Positions 45,785-54,296 of a stretch of DNA of 64,000 bases are shown one piece after another; position 1 is the first letter of the stretch, and every line of letters begins with the position of its first letter. The notes below the pieces were generated by a model. The model was given only the letters and a program-made list of their open reading frames with translations, did not search any database and had not been told where the DNA came from. Both the position numbers and the translations under genes were made by a program. Location of the stretch: NCBI RefSeq assembly GCF_030160395.1, contig NZ_BSOG01000002.1:387280-451279 (forward strand), written 5' to 3'. Source of the DNA: Chitinimonas prasina (GTDB lineage Bacteria > Pseudomonadota > Gammaproteobacteria > Burkholderiales > Chitinimonadaceae).

Positions 45785-46686
45785 TAGTACGCATCCTGTT
45801 CGCACTCAGTCTCATGGCCTCGGCCCTGGCGGCCGACGTGGACAAGCTATGGGACTACGACAAACCAGCGGTATCGGAAACCCGTTTCCGCAAAGCCCTG
45901 GAACAAGCCCAGCAGGCCGGCGACGCCGCAACGGCAGGCGAACTCATCACCCAGATCGCCCGTGCACAAGGCCTTCAGGGCAACTTCCAGGCCGGTAATC
46001 TCACGCTCGACAGCGTACTGCCCACCATGGGCCAGTTGCCACCCACCGTCAGTGTGCGCTACCTGCTGGAACGTGGCCGCCTGATCAACTCAGCCGGCGA
46101 GCCCAAAAAAGCCTGGCGCTGGTTCCGCAATGCCCTCTCCCTGGCACAGCGCCACAACCTCGACTTCTACACCATCGACGCCCTGCATATGCTGGGCATC
46201 GTCGATAGCGGCAAGGCCACGCTCGAATGGAACCAGCAAGCCATCCAGCTGGCCGAGAAGAGCAGCGACACGCGCGCGAAAGACTGGCTGGGCTCGCTCT
46301 ACAACAACCAGGGCTGGACCTACCACGACCAGAAAGACCTGCCCAAGGCGCTCGACTACCTGCGCAAGGCCCAAGCCTGGCACGAAGCGCACGGCAGCGG
46401 CAAAACACTGCTGGTAGCCCGCTGGAGCGTAGCCAAGGTACTGCGCGAAAGCGGCGAAGTGGAACGCGCCCTGACCATCCTGCTAGACCTGGAACGGGCC
46501 TGGCAGCGCCAGGGCGAGGAAGACGGCTACGTCTACGAGGAAATCGGCGAGAACCTGCTACTGACCGGCCGCCGCGACGAAGCCCGCAACTACTTCGCCC
46601 GCGCCCTAGCCGTGCTGTCCAAGGACGAATGGCTGGTCAAGGCCGAACCAGCACGCATGCAACGGCTGCGCCAGCTGTCGCAGTAG
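45781..46686 (+). CDS. Periplasmic TPR-repeat protein coupled to the ParA-like gene
   Basis: A 301-residue protein with a signal peptide (MIVRILFALSLMASALA) followed by at least five tetratricopeptide-like helical pairs (for example K-A-W-R-W-F-R-N-A-L-S-L-A-Q-R, L-Y-N-N-Q-G-W-T-Y-H and K-A-L-D-Y-L-R-K-A-Q-A-W). The GTG at 45781 overlaps the parA-like stop as GTGA; the open frame continues upstream only as a shadow of that gene. TPR proteins are protein-interaction scaffolds. The signal peptide places it outside the cytoplasm while the ParA partner is cytoplasmic, which is unusual for a direct complex. Confidence 0.82.
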   Translation: MIVRILFALSLMASALAADVDKLWDYDKPAVSETRFRKALEQAQQAGDAATAGELITQIARAQGLQGNFQAGNLTLDSVLPTMGQLPPTVSVRYLLERGRLINSAGEPKKAWRWFRNALSLAQRHNLDFYTIDALHMLGIVDSGKATLEWNQQAIQLAEKSSDTRAKDWLGSLYNNQGWTYHDQKDLPKALDYLRKAQAWHEAHGSGKTLLVARWSVAKVLRESGEVERALTILLDLERAWQRQGEEDGYVYEEIGENLLLTGRRDEARNYFARALAVLSKDEWLVKAEPARMQRLRQLSQ

Positions 46687-46855
46687 CACCATGCCATACC
46701 GCAAGCCCCCAGCAACCTTGATACCGGTGGCGTCCGCAGGTAGAGCGGCCTGAGCAAAGCGAAGCCCGCCGCATGGGGCAGAATGAAATACCAGTCCCCT
46801 CAGCGTTCACGCCAACCTCGGCAGCTCCCCCGCAAACAGCCCTAGTCCCGCATAG

Positions 46856-47620
46856 CTACTTCAAATATCTCGCCACAATCGCCTGCGCCTCACCGCTACG
46901 ACTCTGCTCCACCAACTCCCTGTCCAGATCAGCAATAAATGCCTTCTGTGTCGCATCAATCTCGCCTGGCCCAAAAACCACATGGGCCGATTCGCTGGAG
47001 AGCGTCAAGCTTTCGCGCAGGTCCAGCGCCGCCATTGATGCCTTGATGCGAGGGTCGCGCTGCAATCGCTTAAGATTCCACAGGATGGAAAATCGATCAT
47101 TGACATAGCAATGGGTCCTACCCGCCGCCAGCGCCAGCAGGTTTTCCTCGTTGCCTTTGAACTGCGTGACCCTGATTGCACCAGACTGCCGTGCCTGCAC
47201 AAACACATCGCTCATGGCAAAACCCTGATTGATGCCTATGCGCAGGTCGCCATAGTCCCGGGGCCAGTCTGGCCTGGGTGGTTGCAATACCTGCTGCCTG
47301 CAGAACACCGCCACATGCTCGTGCTGCAGCGGGGCAGAGTAATGCGTGATATAGGACCGCTCAGACCGACGGTAGGAGGCAAACAAGCCAAAAATCCGCC
47401 CATGCGCCAGCTCCGCCAAACCGCGCTCCCAAGGAATGGGCCGCAGCTCCACCTGGTACTGCTTGAGTCTGGACACAGCGGCCCGCACCTGGTCTACATA
47501 GATACCCTTTAAGCGCCCCCGCTCAACATAGGAATAAGGGGGAAACGCCTCATCCGCATACAACACGATGGGCGCAGCCTGGCTTGCCGGCATGCATAGC
47601 AACGGCAACAAAGCCAGCAT
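46856..47620 (-). CDS. Family-3 extracellular solute-binding protein
   Basis: A 254-residue periplasmic binding protein. The signal peptide M-L-A-L-L-P-L-L-C-M-P-A-S-Q-A decides the start at 47620; the open frame continues 65 codons upstream into the dnaB region, including a GTG at 47647 that is a possible alternative. The mature protein reads V-L-Y-A-D-E-A-F-P-P-Y-S-Y, G-I-Y-V-D-Q-V-R-A-A and later R-I-G-I-N-Q-G-F. The fold is that of amino-acid binding proteins, but the sequence is divergent and no transporter genes are near. Such orphan proteins sometimes feed sensory systems. Confidence 0.78.
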   Translation of the reverse strand: MLALLPLLCMPASQAAPIVLYADEAFPPYSYVERGRLKGIYVDQVRAAVSRLKQYQVELRPIPWERGLAELAHGRIFGLFASYRRSERSYITHYSAPLQHEHVAVFCRQQVLQPPRPDWPRDYGDLRIGINQGFAMSDVFVQARQSGAIRVTQFKGNEENLLALAAGRTHCYVNDRFSILWNLKRLQRDPRIKASMAALDLRESLTLSSESAHVVFGPGEIDATQKAFIADLDRELVEQSRSGEAQAIVARYLK

Positions 47621-47757
47621 GCCGCACCAGTGGCTCGCACCGCCCACGGTCGCTTCGTACAGCCTCAGCAACGCGCGTCGGTCAAGCCAACAAGTGCTGC
47701 TCGCCCTAGCAGCAGCGCCCTGGCACATCACGGCCCAATGGAATCGACAAGAAAAAA

Positions 47758-49188
47758 TCATTCCCCAGACGACCAGCCGCCACCTGGCAACGCCGCATTC
47801 TCGAAGCGCGACCAATGGCCCAGGAAGGTCAGCTTGACCACACCCGTCGGGCCGTTACGATGCTTGCTGACAATGATCTCGGCCAAGCCCTTGTCGGGCG
47901 AATCCGGGTTGTAGTACTCGTCCCGGTACAGAAACATGATCAAGTCGGCATCCTGCTCAATAGCGCCCGATTCCCGCAAGTCAGACATCATGGGACGCTT
48001 GTTGGGCCGCTGCTCCACCGAACGGCTCAACTGCGACAGTGCAATCACCGGCACCCGCAGCTCCTTGGCCAAGCCCTTCAGCGAACGCGAGATTTCACCC
48101 ACTTCGGTAGCCCGGTTCTGATCCTTGCCCGAACCCGACATCAACTGTATGTAGTCGATCACGATCAAGCCCAGCTTGCCGTCAAACTGCCGCGCCAGGC
48201 GGCGGGCGCGGGCGCGTAGTTCCAGCGCCGTCAGGCCTGGCGTTTCGTCGATAAAGATATTGGCCTCAGAGAGCTTGCCAGCGGCATAGGTCAGCTTCTG
48301 CCAATCATCATCCTCCAGCCGGCCAGTCTTGATCTTGTGCTGATCCAGCCGCCCTACCGAACCGATCATACGCATGGCCAGCTGCGCACCGCCCATTTCC
48401 ATCGAGAAAATCGCCACCGGCAAGGCCGAATCGATGGCCACATTCTCCGCGATGTTGACCGAGAAGGCCGTCTTGCCCATCGAAGGCCGCCCCGCCACGA
48501 TAATCAGATCACCGGGCTGCAAGCCCGATGTCTTACCATCCAGGTCCGAGAAACCGGTAGGTGTCCCGGTCACCTCATCCGGGTTGTCGCGGCTGTAGAG
48601 TTCATCAATCCGCGTCACCACCTCCTTCAACAGCTGCGGCATGCCCAGAAAGCCCTGCTTGCCACGGGCAGACTGCTCGGCAATCTCAAACACCTTGCCT
48701 TCCGCCTCATCCAGCAGCTGTGCCGCCTCGCGGCCACGGGGGCTATAGGCGGCATCGGCAATTTCGGTACCGATGGCGGCCAACTGCCGCATGATGGAGC
48801 GCTCACGCACAATCTCGGCATAGCGCTTGATGTTGGCAGCGCTGGGTACGTTCTGCGCCAGGCTGGCCAGATAGCTCAGGCCACCCACATAGGCCAGCTG
48901 GCTGGCATTATCCAGCGATTCCGCCACCGTCACCGCATCCGCCGGGCGGCCAGTCTCCACCAACCGCGACACATGGCGGAAGATCACACGATGGTCGTCA
49001 CGGTAGAAGTCCGGCTCGGTAATGGCATCCGCAATCCGGTCCCAGGAACCATTGTCGATCAGCAGGCCGCCCAACACCGACTGCTCCGCCTCCACCGAGT
49101 GTGGCGGTGTGCGGATGGCAGCTACCTGCGGGTCCAGCGACAACTCATGGTCGCCAAAATCCTGTATGTCTTCTTGATTGAATTGCAT
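47758..49188 (-). CDS. dnaB: Replicative DNA helicase DnaB
   Basis: The hexameric helicase that unwinds DNA at the replication fork, 476 residues. The N-terminal primase-interacting domain starts with P-H-S-V-E-A-E-Q-S-V-L-G-G-L-L. The RecA-like domain has G-R-P-S-M-G-K-T-A-F (Walker A), the S-M-E-M-G segment, I-V-I-D-Y-I-Q-L-M and the H4-type S-R-S-V-E-Q-R-P-N-K-R-P motif followed by S-D-L-R-E-S-G-A-I-E-Q-D-A-D. No intein or insertion is present. It is on the minus strand, divergent from ratA. Confidence 0.97.
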   Translation of the reverse strand: MQFNQEDIQDFGDHELSLDPQVAAIRTPPHSVEAEQSVLGGLLIDNGSWDRIADAITEPDFYRDDHRVIFRHVSRLVETGRPADAVTVAESLDNASQLAYVGGLSYLASLAQNVPSAANIKRYAEIVRERSIMRQLAAIGTEIADAAYSPRGREAAQLLDEAEGKVFEIAEQSARGKQGFLGMPQLLKEVVTRIDELYSRDNPDEVTGTPTGFSDLDGKTSGLQPGDLIIVAGRPSMGKTAFSVNIAENVAIDSALPVAIFSMEMGGAQLAMRMIGSVGRLDQHKIKTGRLEDDDWQKLTYAAGKLSEANIFIDETPGLTALELRARARRLARQFDGKLGLIVIDYIQLMSGSGKDQNRATEVGEISRSLKGLAKELRVPVIALSQLSRSVEQRPNKRPMMSDLRESGAIEQDADLIMFLYRDEYYNPDSPDKGLAEIIVSKHRNGPTGVVKLTFLGHWSRFENAALPGGGWSSGE

Positions 49189-49265
49189 GTAACCCTGTTG
49201 AAACTTAGGATACGCGACCTTATGCCGCGAACTAGGCTGGTATTCTACCAGTCGCGATCACACCC

Positions 49266-49694
49266 ATGCCCCAAGTCCGTAAATCTGTCCTCGTGCCCTA
49301 CCCGGCCAAATTGATGTTCGACCTGATCGATCGGGTCGAGGATTACCCGCAATTCCTGCCCTGGTGCGGCCAGACCCAGATCCACCTGCGCGATCACGAC
49401 TGGACCGTCGCCACCATAGGCATCGATTACCTGGGCCTGAAATCAGCGTTCACCACCGAAAACCGCAAGCAGGCCGATCTCATCAGCATGGAACTGAAAG
49501 ACGGCCCCTTCCGTGCGCTCACCGGAGCATGGCGCTTCCATGCACTAGCAGACGACGCCTGCAAGATAGAATTCGAACTCGACTACGAGTTTTCCAGCCG
49601 CACGCTGGAAAGCCTGGTCGGCCCGGTATTCAGCAAGATAGCGGGCACCTTTGTCGATGCCTTCGTCAAAGAAGCAGACAGGCGGCACGGATGA
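49266..49694 (+). CDS. ratA: RatA/Coq10-type START-domain protein
   Basis: A 142-residue protein of the ubiquinone-binding Coq10/RatA family (start M-P-Q-V-R-K-S-V-L-V-P-Y, F-D-L-I-D-R-V-E-D-Y-P-x-F-L-P-W-C, and L-x-D-G-P-F-R-A-L-T-G-x-W-x-F). The E. coli member was described as a toxin binding the 50S ribosome subunit; the family role in quinone handling is better supported. Its stop overlaps the rnfH start (ATGA). It is transcribed divergently from dnaB. Confidence 0.93.
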   Translation: MPQVRKSVLVPYPAKLMFDLIDRVEDYPQFLPWCGQTQIHLRDHDWTVATIGIDYLGLKSAFTTENRKQADLISMELKDGPFRALTGAWRFHALADDACKIEFELDYEFSSRTLESLVGPVFSKIAGTFVDAFVKEADRRHG

Positions 49695-49999
49695 GCACAA
49701 TGATCCGCATCGAAGTAGCCTATGCCCGGCCCGACACACAGGCCATCGTCGCCCTGAGCCTGCCCGAAGGCAGCACAATCGCCGCCGCCATCACCGCATC
49801 AGCCCTCGCCCAGCGCTTTCCCGAGCTATCGCAGGCCAAGCTGACAGCCGGCGTACATGGCCATGTACGCGCGCTCGATACCCCGCTGCGCGAAGGAGAC
49901 CGGGTAGAAATCTACCGCCCCCTGATCGCCGACCCCAAAGACGCCCGCCACCGCCGGGTAGCACTGGGCAAAACCATGAAGCGGGACGACGGCGCCTAG
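49691..49999 (+). CDS. rnfH: RnfH-family ubiquitin-like protein
   Basis: A 102-residue beta-grasp protein of the RnfH/YfjF family: I-E-V-A-Y-A-R-P near the start, G-D-R-V-E-I-Y-R-P-L at about 73-82, and A-D-P-K-D-A-R-x-x-R typical of the C-terminus. The ATG at 49691 overlaps the ratA stop by four bases; the longer open frame upstream is only a shadow of ratA. ratA-rnfH pairing is common in proteobacteria. Confidence 0.92.
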   Translation: MSTMIRIEVAYARPDTQAIVALSLPEGSTIAAAITASALAQRFPELSQAKLTAGVHGHVRALDTPLREGDRVEIYRPLIADPKDARHRRVALGKTMKRDDGA

Positions 50000-50091
50000 C
50001 AAGCCCAGCGGGCCACGACAACACAACGCGACCTTGAACGGGCGCCAACAACTCGCCGGCGCCCTACCTACTCCACCTTGTGGGCGCGTAG

Positions 50092-50201
50092 AGCTGCTAA
50101 CAAAACCCAGCGTAGCGGTTCTGGCTAGGCGCGCGCCGCAGACAGTACGTGGGTACGGCAAGCTCGCACAACAACGCCAGAAGGGTTTGGTTAGCGGCGC
50201 T
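50092..50201. repeat. Correia-like inverted-repeat element, copy B
   Basis: A 110-base element with inverted ends (AGCTGCTAACAAAACCC left, GGGTTTGGTTAGCGGCGCT right). A second inverted pair TTCTGGC / GCCAGAA sits just inside the ends. The body contains GCCGCAGACAGTACGTGGGT and ACGGCAAGCTCGC. Its right end touches the stop codon of the DUF4124 gene, so it may also end that gene's transcript. Confidence 0.9.
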
Positions 50202-50617
50202 TAATTACTGCCCTTGCACAACCGCTGCTGCGCCTTGGTATTCTCGGCAATCTTCGCCTGGCGCTCCGCCTCAGGCATCTTCACATTCTTGCCATCCGGC
50301 CCGGTGGTAAAGACCTCCTTGGCGCCCAGGGCCTTCAAGTTGGCATTGGCATTGGCGCACAACACCTTGGCCTCTTCCGCCGTCGGCACACCGGCCTGTA
50401 TCACATTACCCTTGCCCGCTGCCTGGGGCGGCGCCACCTGTACCACGCCAGCCGGTGAGCGAAGCTTCATCTGCTCGCTCTTCACCATGGCCGGTGGCTG
50501 ATCGCCATACTGCACCTGGCCATTGGCGTCGACCCATTTATACACCTTGGCGTGCGCCAAGGTTGCTGCCAAGGCCAAGCCTACCAGACACAGGCCACGT
50601 ACATTCATCATGCTCAT
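50201..50617 (-). CDS. DUF4124-domain periplasmic protein
   Basis: A 138-residue exported protein: signal peptide (about residues 1-23, ending A-H-A), then the DUF4124 core K-V-Y-K-W-V-D-A-N-G-Q-V-Q-Y-G-D-Q-P-P. The C-terminal half is alanine/lysine-rich with two cysteines. The domain is widespread in proteobacteria with no known role. The ATG overlaps the rmuC stop by four bases (ATGA), so the two genes are coupled. The stop codon lies directly against Correia-like copy B. Confidence 0.85.
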   Translation of the reverse strand: MSMMNVRGLCLVGLALAATLAHAKVYKWVDANGQVQYGDQPPAMVKSEQMKLRSPAGVVQVAPPQAAGKGNVIQAGVPTAEEAKVLCANANANLKALGAKEVFTTGPDGKNVKMPEAERQAKIAENTKAQQRLCKGSN

Positions 50618-52152
50618 ATCAATTCCTCACTACTGGCTGCCTCAAGCGGCAGGGTCTCCGTTGCTTCGTGCTCAAACCGCACATGCTCGATCTCGACAAA
50701 ACGCTTGCTGATCTTCTCACTGCTGATCTGTACCTGCTGCGCATCCTCATGCGCCTGCCGGATATGCGTAGCCAGGTTCTTCATACGCGTATCAAACCGG
50801 CGGAAGTCTTCCGACAAGCGCGACAGCGCCGACTTGATAATATGCACCTGCTGACGCGTTTCCACATCCTTGATGACAGCACGCGCCGTATTGAGCACGG
50901 CCATCATGGTGGTCGGCGACACAATCCACACCCGCTTGCCCATGGCGTACTGCACCAAGTCGGGATGGTAGGCATGGATCTCGGCAAACACCGCCTCGGC
51001 CGGGATAAACATCACGGCACCATCCGCCGTCTCACCCGCCACAATGTATTTGTCGCTGATGGCGTCGATATGTTTCTTCACATCCGCCTTGAACTGCCGC
51101 TGCGCCAGCAAGCGTTCGGATTCCACACTGGTACCGAACATCCTGTGATAGTTCTCCAGCGGGAACTTCGAATCCACTGCAACTGTGCCGGTCGGCTCCG
51201 GCAGCTTCAGTATGCAGTCCGCCCGGGTGCCATTGCTCAGCACCGCCTGCAACTGGTAGCAAGAAGCAGGCAGCACATTGCTCACCAGATGCTCCAGCTG
51301 CACCTCGCCAAAAGCCCCGCGCGAACGCTTGTCGCCCAGCAGCTCCTGCAGGCTCACCACATTGCTGGTCAAGCCATCTATCTTCTTCTGCGCCTCATCT
51401 ATCGTCGCCAGGCGCGCCATCACGCTGGCAAAAGTCTCATTGGTCTTCTTGAAGCCCTCATCCAGCCGCTCGCTCACCTTGCCCGAAATCTGCTCCAGCC
51501 GCTTGTCCACCCCCTCGCTCAGCAAGCTAATCGACTGGGTCAACTGCTCGGTGGTACGGCGCAAGGTATTGAGCAACAACTCCTGCTGCGCCCGCCCCTG
51601 CTCACCCACCTGCTTGCCCACCGATTCCAGCACCTCAGCGCGCAAGGCATCCTGCTTTTGCTGCACAGTCTGCGAAATCTCAGCCAGCTGCTTGGCAATG
51701 GCCTCCCGGCTGTCGGCCAGGGCCTGGGCCTGCGTCAGCTGCATCGATTGCAAAGCAGCAGTCTGGGCAATCTGCGCCGCCTGCAAAGCCTCGGTCTGGG
51801 TCGCCCTCAGACTGTCCAGGCCTACCCGGGTGTCCTTCAGCTCAGCCCCCACCGATTCACGCAAGCGATCAAACGACTGCCCCACGCTATCGCGCAGGCG
51901 CTCGCCCGATTCCGTCACGCTATTACGCAAACGCTCACTCTGCTCGGCAAAGCCATGGCTCAATGCCTCGGATTGCCGCTGCAAACCACCATGCAGGTCA
52001 TTGAGCATGGCCCTGTGCTTCTCCTCCAGCTGGGCAGACAACAAATCCAGCGTGGTGCGCTGTGACTGGGCCAACTGCCCCAACCGCACCACCACCAGAA
52101 TGCCCGCCAACAGCACAACCACCGCCACGATGCCAAACAGCAGTTCAACCAT
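50614..52152 (-). CDS. rmuC: DNA recombination protein RmuC
   Basis: A 512-residue protein of the RmuC family, proposed to limit inversion recombination. It has an N-terminal membrane anchor (about 4-24), a long coiled coil (about 35-210) and a C-terminal PD-(D/E)xK nuclease-like region with G-D-K-R-S-R-G-A-F-G-E-V-Q-L-E, D-C-I-L-K-L-P-E and V-D-S-K-F-P-L-E-N-Y, the acidic and lysine residues expected of the fold. The coiled coil makes the opposite strand unusually open, which gives long but meaningless frames there. Confidence 0.93.
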   Translation of the reverse strand: MVELLFGIVAVVVLLAGILVVVRLGQLAQSQRTTLDLLSAQLEEKHRAMLNDLHGGLQRQSEALSHGFAEQSERLRNSVTESGERLRDSVGQSFDRLRESVGAELKDTRVGLDSLRATQTEALQAAQIAQTAALQSMQLTQAQALADSREAIAKQLAEISQTVQQKQDALRAEVLESVGKQVGEQGRAQQELLLNTLRRTTEQLTQSISLLSEGVDKRLEQISGKVSERLDEGFKKTNETFASVMARLATIDEAQKKIDGLTSNVVSLQELLGDKRSRGAFGEVQLEHLVSNVLPASCYQLQAVLSNGTRADCILKLPEPTGTVAVDSKFPLENYHRMFGTSVESERLLAQRQFKADVKKHIDAISDKYIVAGETADGAVMFIPAEAVFAEIHAYHPDLVQYAMGKRVWIVSPTTMMAVLNTARAVIKDVETRQQVHIIKSALSRLSEDFRRFDTRMKNLATHIRQAHEDAQQVQISSEKISKRFVEIEHVRFEHEATETLPLEAASSEELI

Positions 52153-52650
52153 GTAGATATTCCAAGAGCATGTTCATTGAGCGCGATGATACGCCTAGTC
52201 AGGCCCGCCGTATGGATGACCGCACAGCCGGCACCAACACAAAATTCCAAATTGATCTAAAAAGACAATTTCAAATTCCTATTTGGATTTTTTCATTGCC
52301 GGCATCATGCCCAGCAACGGCACCAAGAGCGGCTAACAAACCCAGCGTAGCGGTTCTGGCTAGGCGCGCGCAGCTGACAGTACGCGGGTACGGCAAGCTC
52401 GCACAACGACGCCAGAAGGGTTTTGTTAGCGGCTCAAAGGGTACACATACTGTGCTTGTATTAACCTTACCAAGGACACTTTCAGAAACCTCAGCGCGTC
52501 CATGGAGGCCCACCATTCCCCGGCCCCCAGGCAAGACAAGAGCAACACCGTTCTACGATAAAAGAGCGGTTGCCAGAAGCGCCCCCTACACAGCGTATCT
52601 GCCAAATTGACAGCCCATTTCGCTCACCCCCAACCCGATAGGCGAAGTCC
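52153..52650. other. Intergenic region with Correia-like copy C
   Basis: This 498-base stretch separates rmuC from the RBBP9-like gene. Besides Correia-like element C it contains an AT-rich patch (about 52255-52300) that could hold the rmuC promoter. No other gene or terminator is supported. Confidence 0.5.
52328..52434. repeat. Correia-like inverted-repeat element, copy C
   Basis: A 107-base element with ends AGCGGCTAACAAACCC and GGGTTTTGTTAGCGGCT. The interior carries CAGCGTAGCGGTTCTGGC, GCAGCTGACAGTACGCGGGT and CGACGCCAGAA, the same order as copies A and B. It is the cleanest copy and lies in the rmuC/RBBP9 gap. Confidence 0.9.
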
Positions 52651-53211
52651 ATGCCCACCACGCCGATAGTGCTGCACCCAGGCTGGCAAAATTCCGGCCC
52701 CGAACACTGGCAAAGCCACTGGCAAGCCAGCCAACCCGGCAGCAGCCGCGTCCCACAAACCGATTGGGACCGCCCCGAACTGGACGACTGGATACAGACG
52801 CTGGACAAGCACCTGGCCCAGCAAGCCCAGCCCGTACTGCTGGCCTGCCACAGCCTGGGCTGCCTCACCCTGCTGCACTGGCTCGCCCACTACCCCCAAC
52901 ATCACCACCGCATAGTCGGCGCCCTGCTGGTCGCCCCGGCCGACGTCGAGCGCGATAACGCCCCGACGGAGATACAAGGCTTCGCCCCCATACCCCGCCA
53001 GCGGCTACCTTTTCCCAGCATCGTGGTCGCCAGCGACAACGACCCCTATTGCCAGTTTGCACGTAGCCAGCAACTGGCACAGCACTGGGGCTCCGGCTTC
53101 TACCTGCTCACCGGCGCAGGCCATATCAACGCCCAAAGCAGCCTGGCCGACTGGCCCGAGGGGTTGGCCTTGCTGCAGGGGATTGCCAACCAGCAGGCTG
53201 CTCTTGGGTAA
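52651..53211 (+). CDS. RBBP9/YdeN-family alpha/beta hydrolase
   Basis: A 186-residue small serine hydrolase. The nucleophile is S68 in A-C-H-S-L-G-C, the acid is in S-D-N-D-P-Y, and the histidine in G-A-G-H-I-N-A. The start H-P-G-W-Q-N-S-G-P-E-H-W-Q-S-H-W is diagnostic for the RBBP9 family. Substrate unknown. It is a single gene at the boundary between ordinary chromosome and the accessory array. Confidence 0.88.
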   Translation: MPTTPIVLHPGWQNSGPEHWQSHWQASQPGSSRVPQTDWDRPELDDWIQTLDKHLAQQAQPVLLACHSLGCLTLLHWLAHYPQHHHRIVGALLVAPADVERDNAPTEIQGFAPIPRQRLPFPSIVVASDNDPYCQFARSQQLAQHWGSGFYLLTGAGHINAQSSLADWPEGLALLQGIANQQAALG

Positions 53212-53295
53212 TGCGCTTCTGCATGCTCAATCTCCTTCGAATAATGGGATTGGACGCAAAATCGTGGTGCTACTCAAATTCGGGTGGACGCCGGC

Positions 53296-53496
53296 CTACC
53301 TCTCATAAGTAATAACTGGCTCCTTCAGCGCATCCATCAAAAGCGAGAAAGTTTCCCTAAGCTCTTCAAGATCATCTGCCTCAGGCGAAACAGGCTCTTT
53401 TGAGTACCCCTCAACCGAGCCATCATCCGCATAGTAGACCTCGTATATAGCAATATACTTCCCTCGTTTCATGACGCGATAATTCCAAGAACTCAT
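53296..53496 (-). CDS. Small conserved protein, probable immunity gene
   Basis: A 66-residue protein starting S-S-W-N-Y-R-V-M-K-R with I-Y-E-V-Y-Y-A-D-D-G, E-P-V-S-P, and D-L-E-E-L-R-E-T-F-S-L-L-M-D-A-L. The family (W-N-Y-R-V start, E-V-Y-Y middle) is widespread and uncharacterised, I believe. AGGTGAT precedes the ATG. It lies 13 bases after the toxin-like remnant 53510-53794, the position of an immunity gene. No function beyond that context can be claimed. Confidence 0.75.
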   Translation of the reverse strand: MSSWNYRVMKRGKYIAIYEVYYADDGSVEGYSKEPVSPEADDLEELRETFSLLMDALKEPVITYER

Positions 53497-53509
53497 AGAT
53501 CACCTATTT

Positions 53510-53794
53510 CTAATGATAGTCTTGACCAACCCGATGAATAGTTACGCTATTCTCGGTTTCTGAATATATTACCCGATCCGATCCACGCCCTTTTCCGCTT
53601 CCAGGAAGATCAACCGCTGACTTGCTTTTCAGGTCGCCATGTAATTCATGTTGATTCTTTATGATGCCCCAGTCGGGGGCAACGCGGTGGGGGGGGACGG
53701 GCATACGGCCGGGCCGATGGTCCGGCTCCGAAGGAGTAGTCTCAGCATAGACTACTCGGTGCGTCTTACCAATCTGGTGAGCTGCGGTGGGCGG
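53510..53794 (-). pseudogene. Toxin C-terminus remnant upstream of the 66-residue gene
   Basis: An open frame of 94 codons with no start that fits a complete gene (an internal ATG lies at 53704). Its end reads G-S-G-K-G-R-G-S-D-R-V-I-Y-S-E and V-T-I-H-R-V-G, which resembles the last strands of small RNase toxins (barnase-like S-D-R-I-L-Y-S, or RelE-like V-x-I-x-R-V-G). It contains a run of eight C residues (G8 on the plus strand at 53689-53696). A hairpin (GAGTAGTC / GACTACTC) lies upstream of it at about 53734-53757. Confidence 0.4.
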
Positions 53795-53846
53795 TTAGCG
53801 TGAGTACCGAACAGGGTAACGATGGCTGCTCAATCTGTTGCGGACG
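53795..53846. repeat. Array repeat R2, copy 1
   Basis: Contains GCGTGAGTACC, CAGGG, AACGA and CTCAATCTGTTGCGGACG. It matches copy 2 (55024-55073) at about 90 percent by eye and lies just beyond the 3' end of the 53873-54220 gene. Confidence 0.75.
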
Positions 53847-53872
53847 AGTGGGCGGGGCAACGGGGCACCGCG

Positions 53873-54220
53873 CTATGTGCTCTTGTGCTCCAACAATCCA
53901 GCGATATTATAAATGGCAGTATAAGACTTGCCCGAGTCCATGTCGTAAAACAATAGAAACATATACCCTTCCTCAGCGGACGGCATATCCAGCCATACCA
54001 CAAAGATATTTTCGCTTGGATACTCGGCTATGATTTTCACTTCAGCCAGCAAATCAGTTACACGGCTCCAGACCCCCTTTTCCCTGTAGAAAATCTGCAG
54101 GGGAAACCGATCGTAGCACTCATTCGTTAAGAAATTCATGCACTCTTCAAGGGGCTCAATCACTTCATCCTCCTCACTTCGCAAGTGATTTACCGAATTG
54201 GAATTGCTGTTCTGTAGCAT
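53873..54220 (-). CDS. Hypothetical protein, probable immunity gene
   Basis: A 115-residue acidic protein: E-E-D-E-V-I-E-P-L-E-E-C-M-N-F-L, F-P-L-Q-I-F-Y-R-E-K-G-V-W, and a hydrophobic V-V-W-L-D-M-P-S-A-E-E-G-Y-M-F-L-L-F-Y strand pair. AGGAAA precedes the ATG at good spacing. It has no family I can name. It follows the toxin-like remnant ending at 54297 by 76 bases, and the R2 repeat lies just after its stop. Confidence 0.65.
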   Translation of the reverse strand: MLQNSNSNSVNHLRSEEDEVIEPLEECMNFLTNECYDRFPLQIFYREKGVWSRVTDLLAEVKIIAEYPSENIFVVWLDMPSAEEGYMFLLFYDMDSGKSYTAIYNIAGLLEHKST

Positions 54221-54296
54221 ATTCTATTTCCTGCCTTACCATTAATCTTCACTGATGCGCGGCAGTAGTGCGATCATTAACCATTGCAATAATACG

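Noticed and set aside
50455-52065. A 536-codon plus-strand open frame opposite rmuC
   Set aside because: The sequence is the antisense shadow of the rmuC coiled coil and contains only Leu/His/Gln-rich repeats.
50092-52434. The TAACAAA...TTTGTTAG elements as integron attC sites
   Set aside because: The ends do not fit RYYYAAC/GTTRRRY, no integrase or gene-cassette order is present, and copies lie between housekeeping genes. The internal words fit Correia-like elements better.
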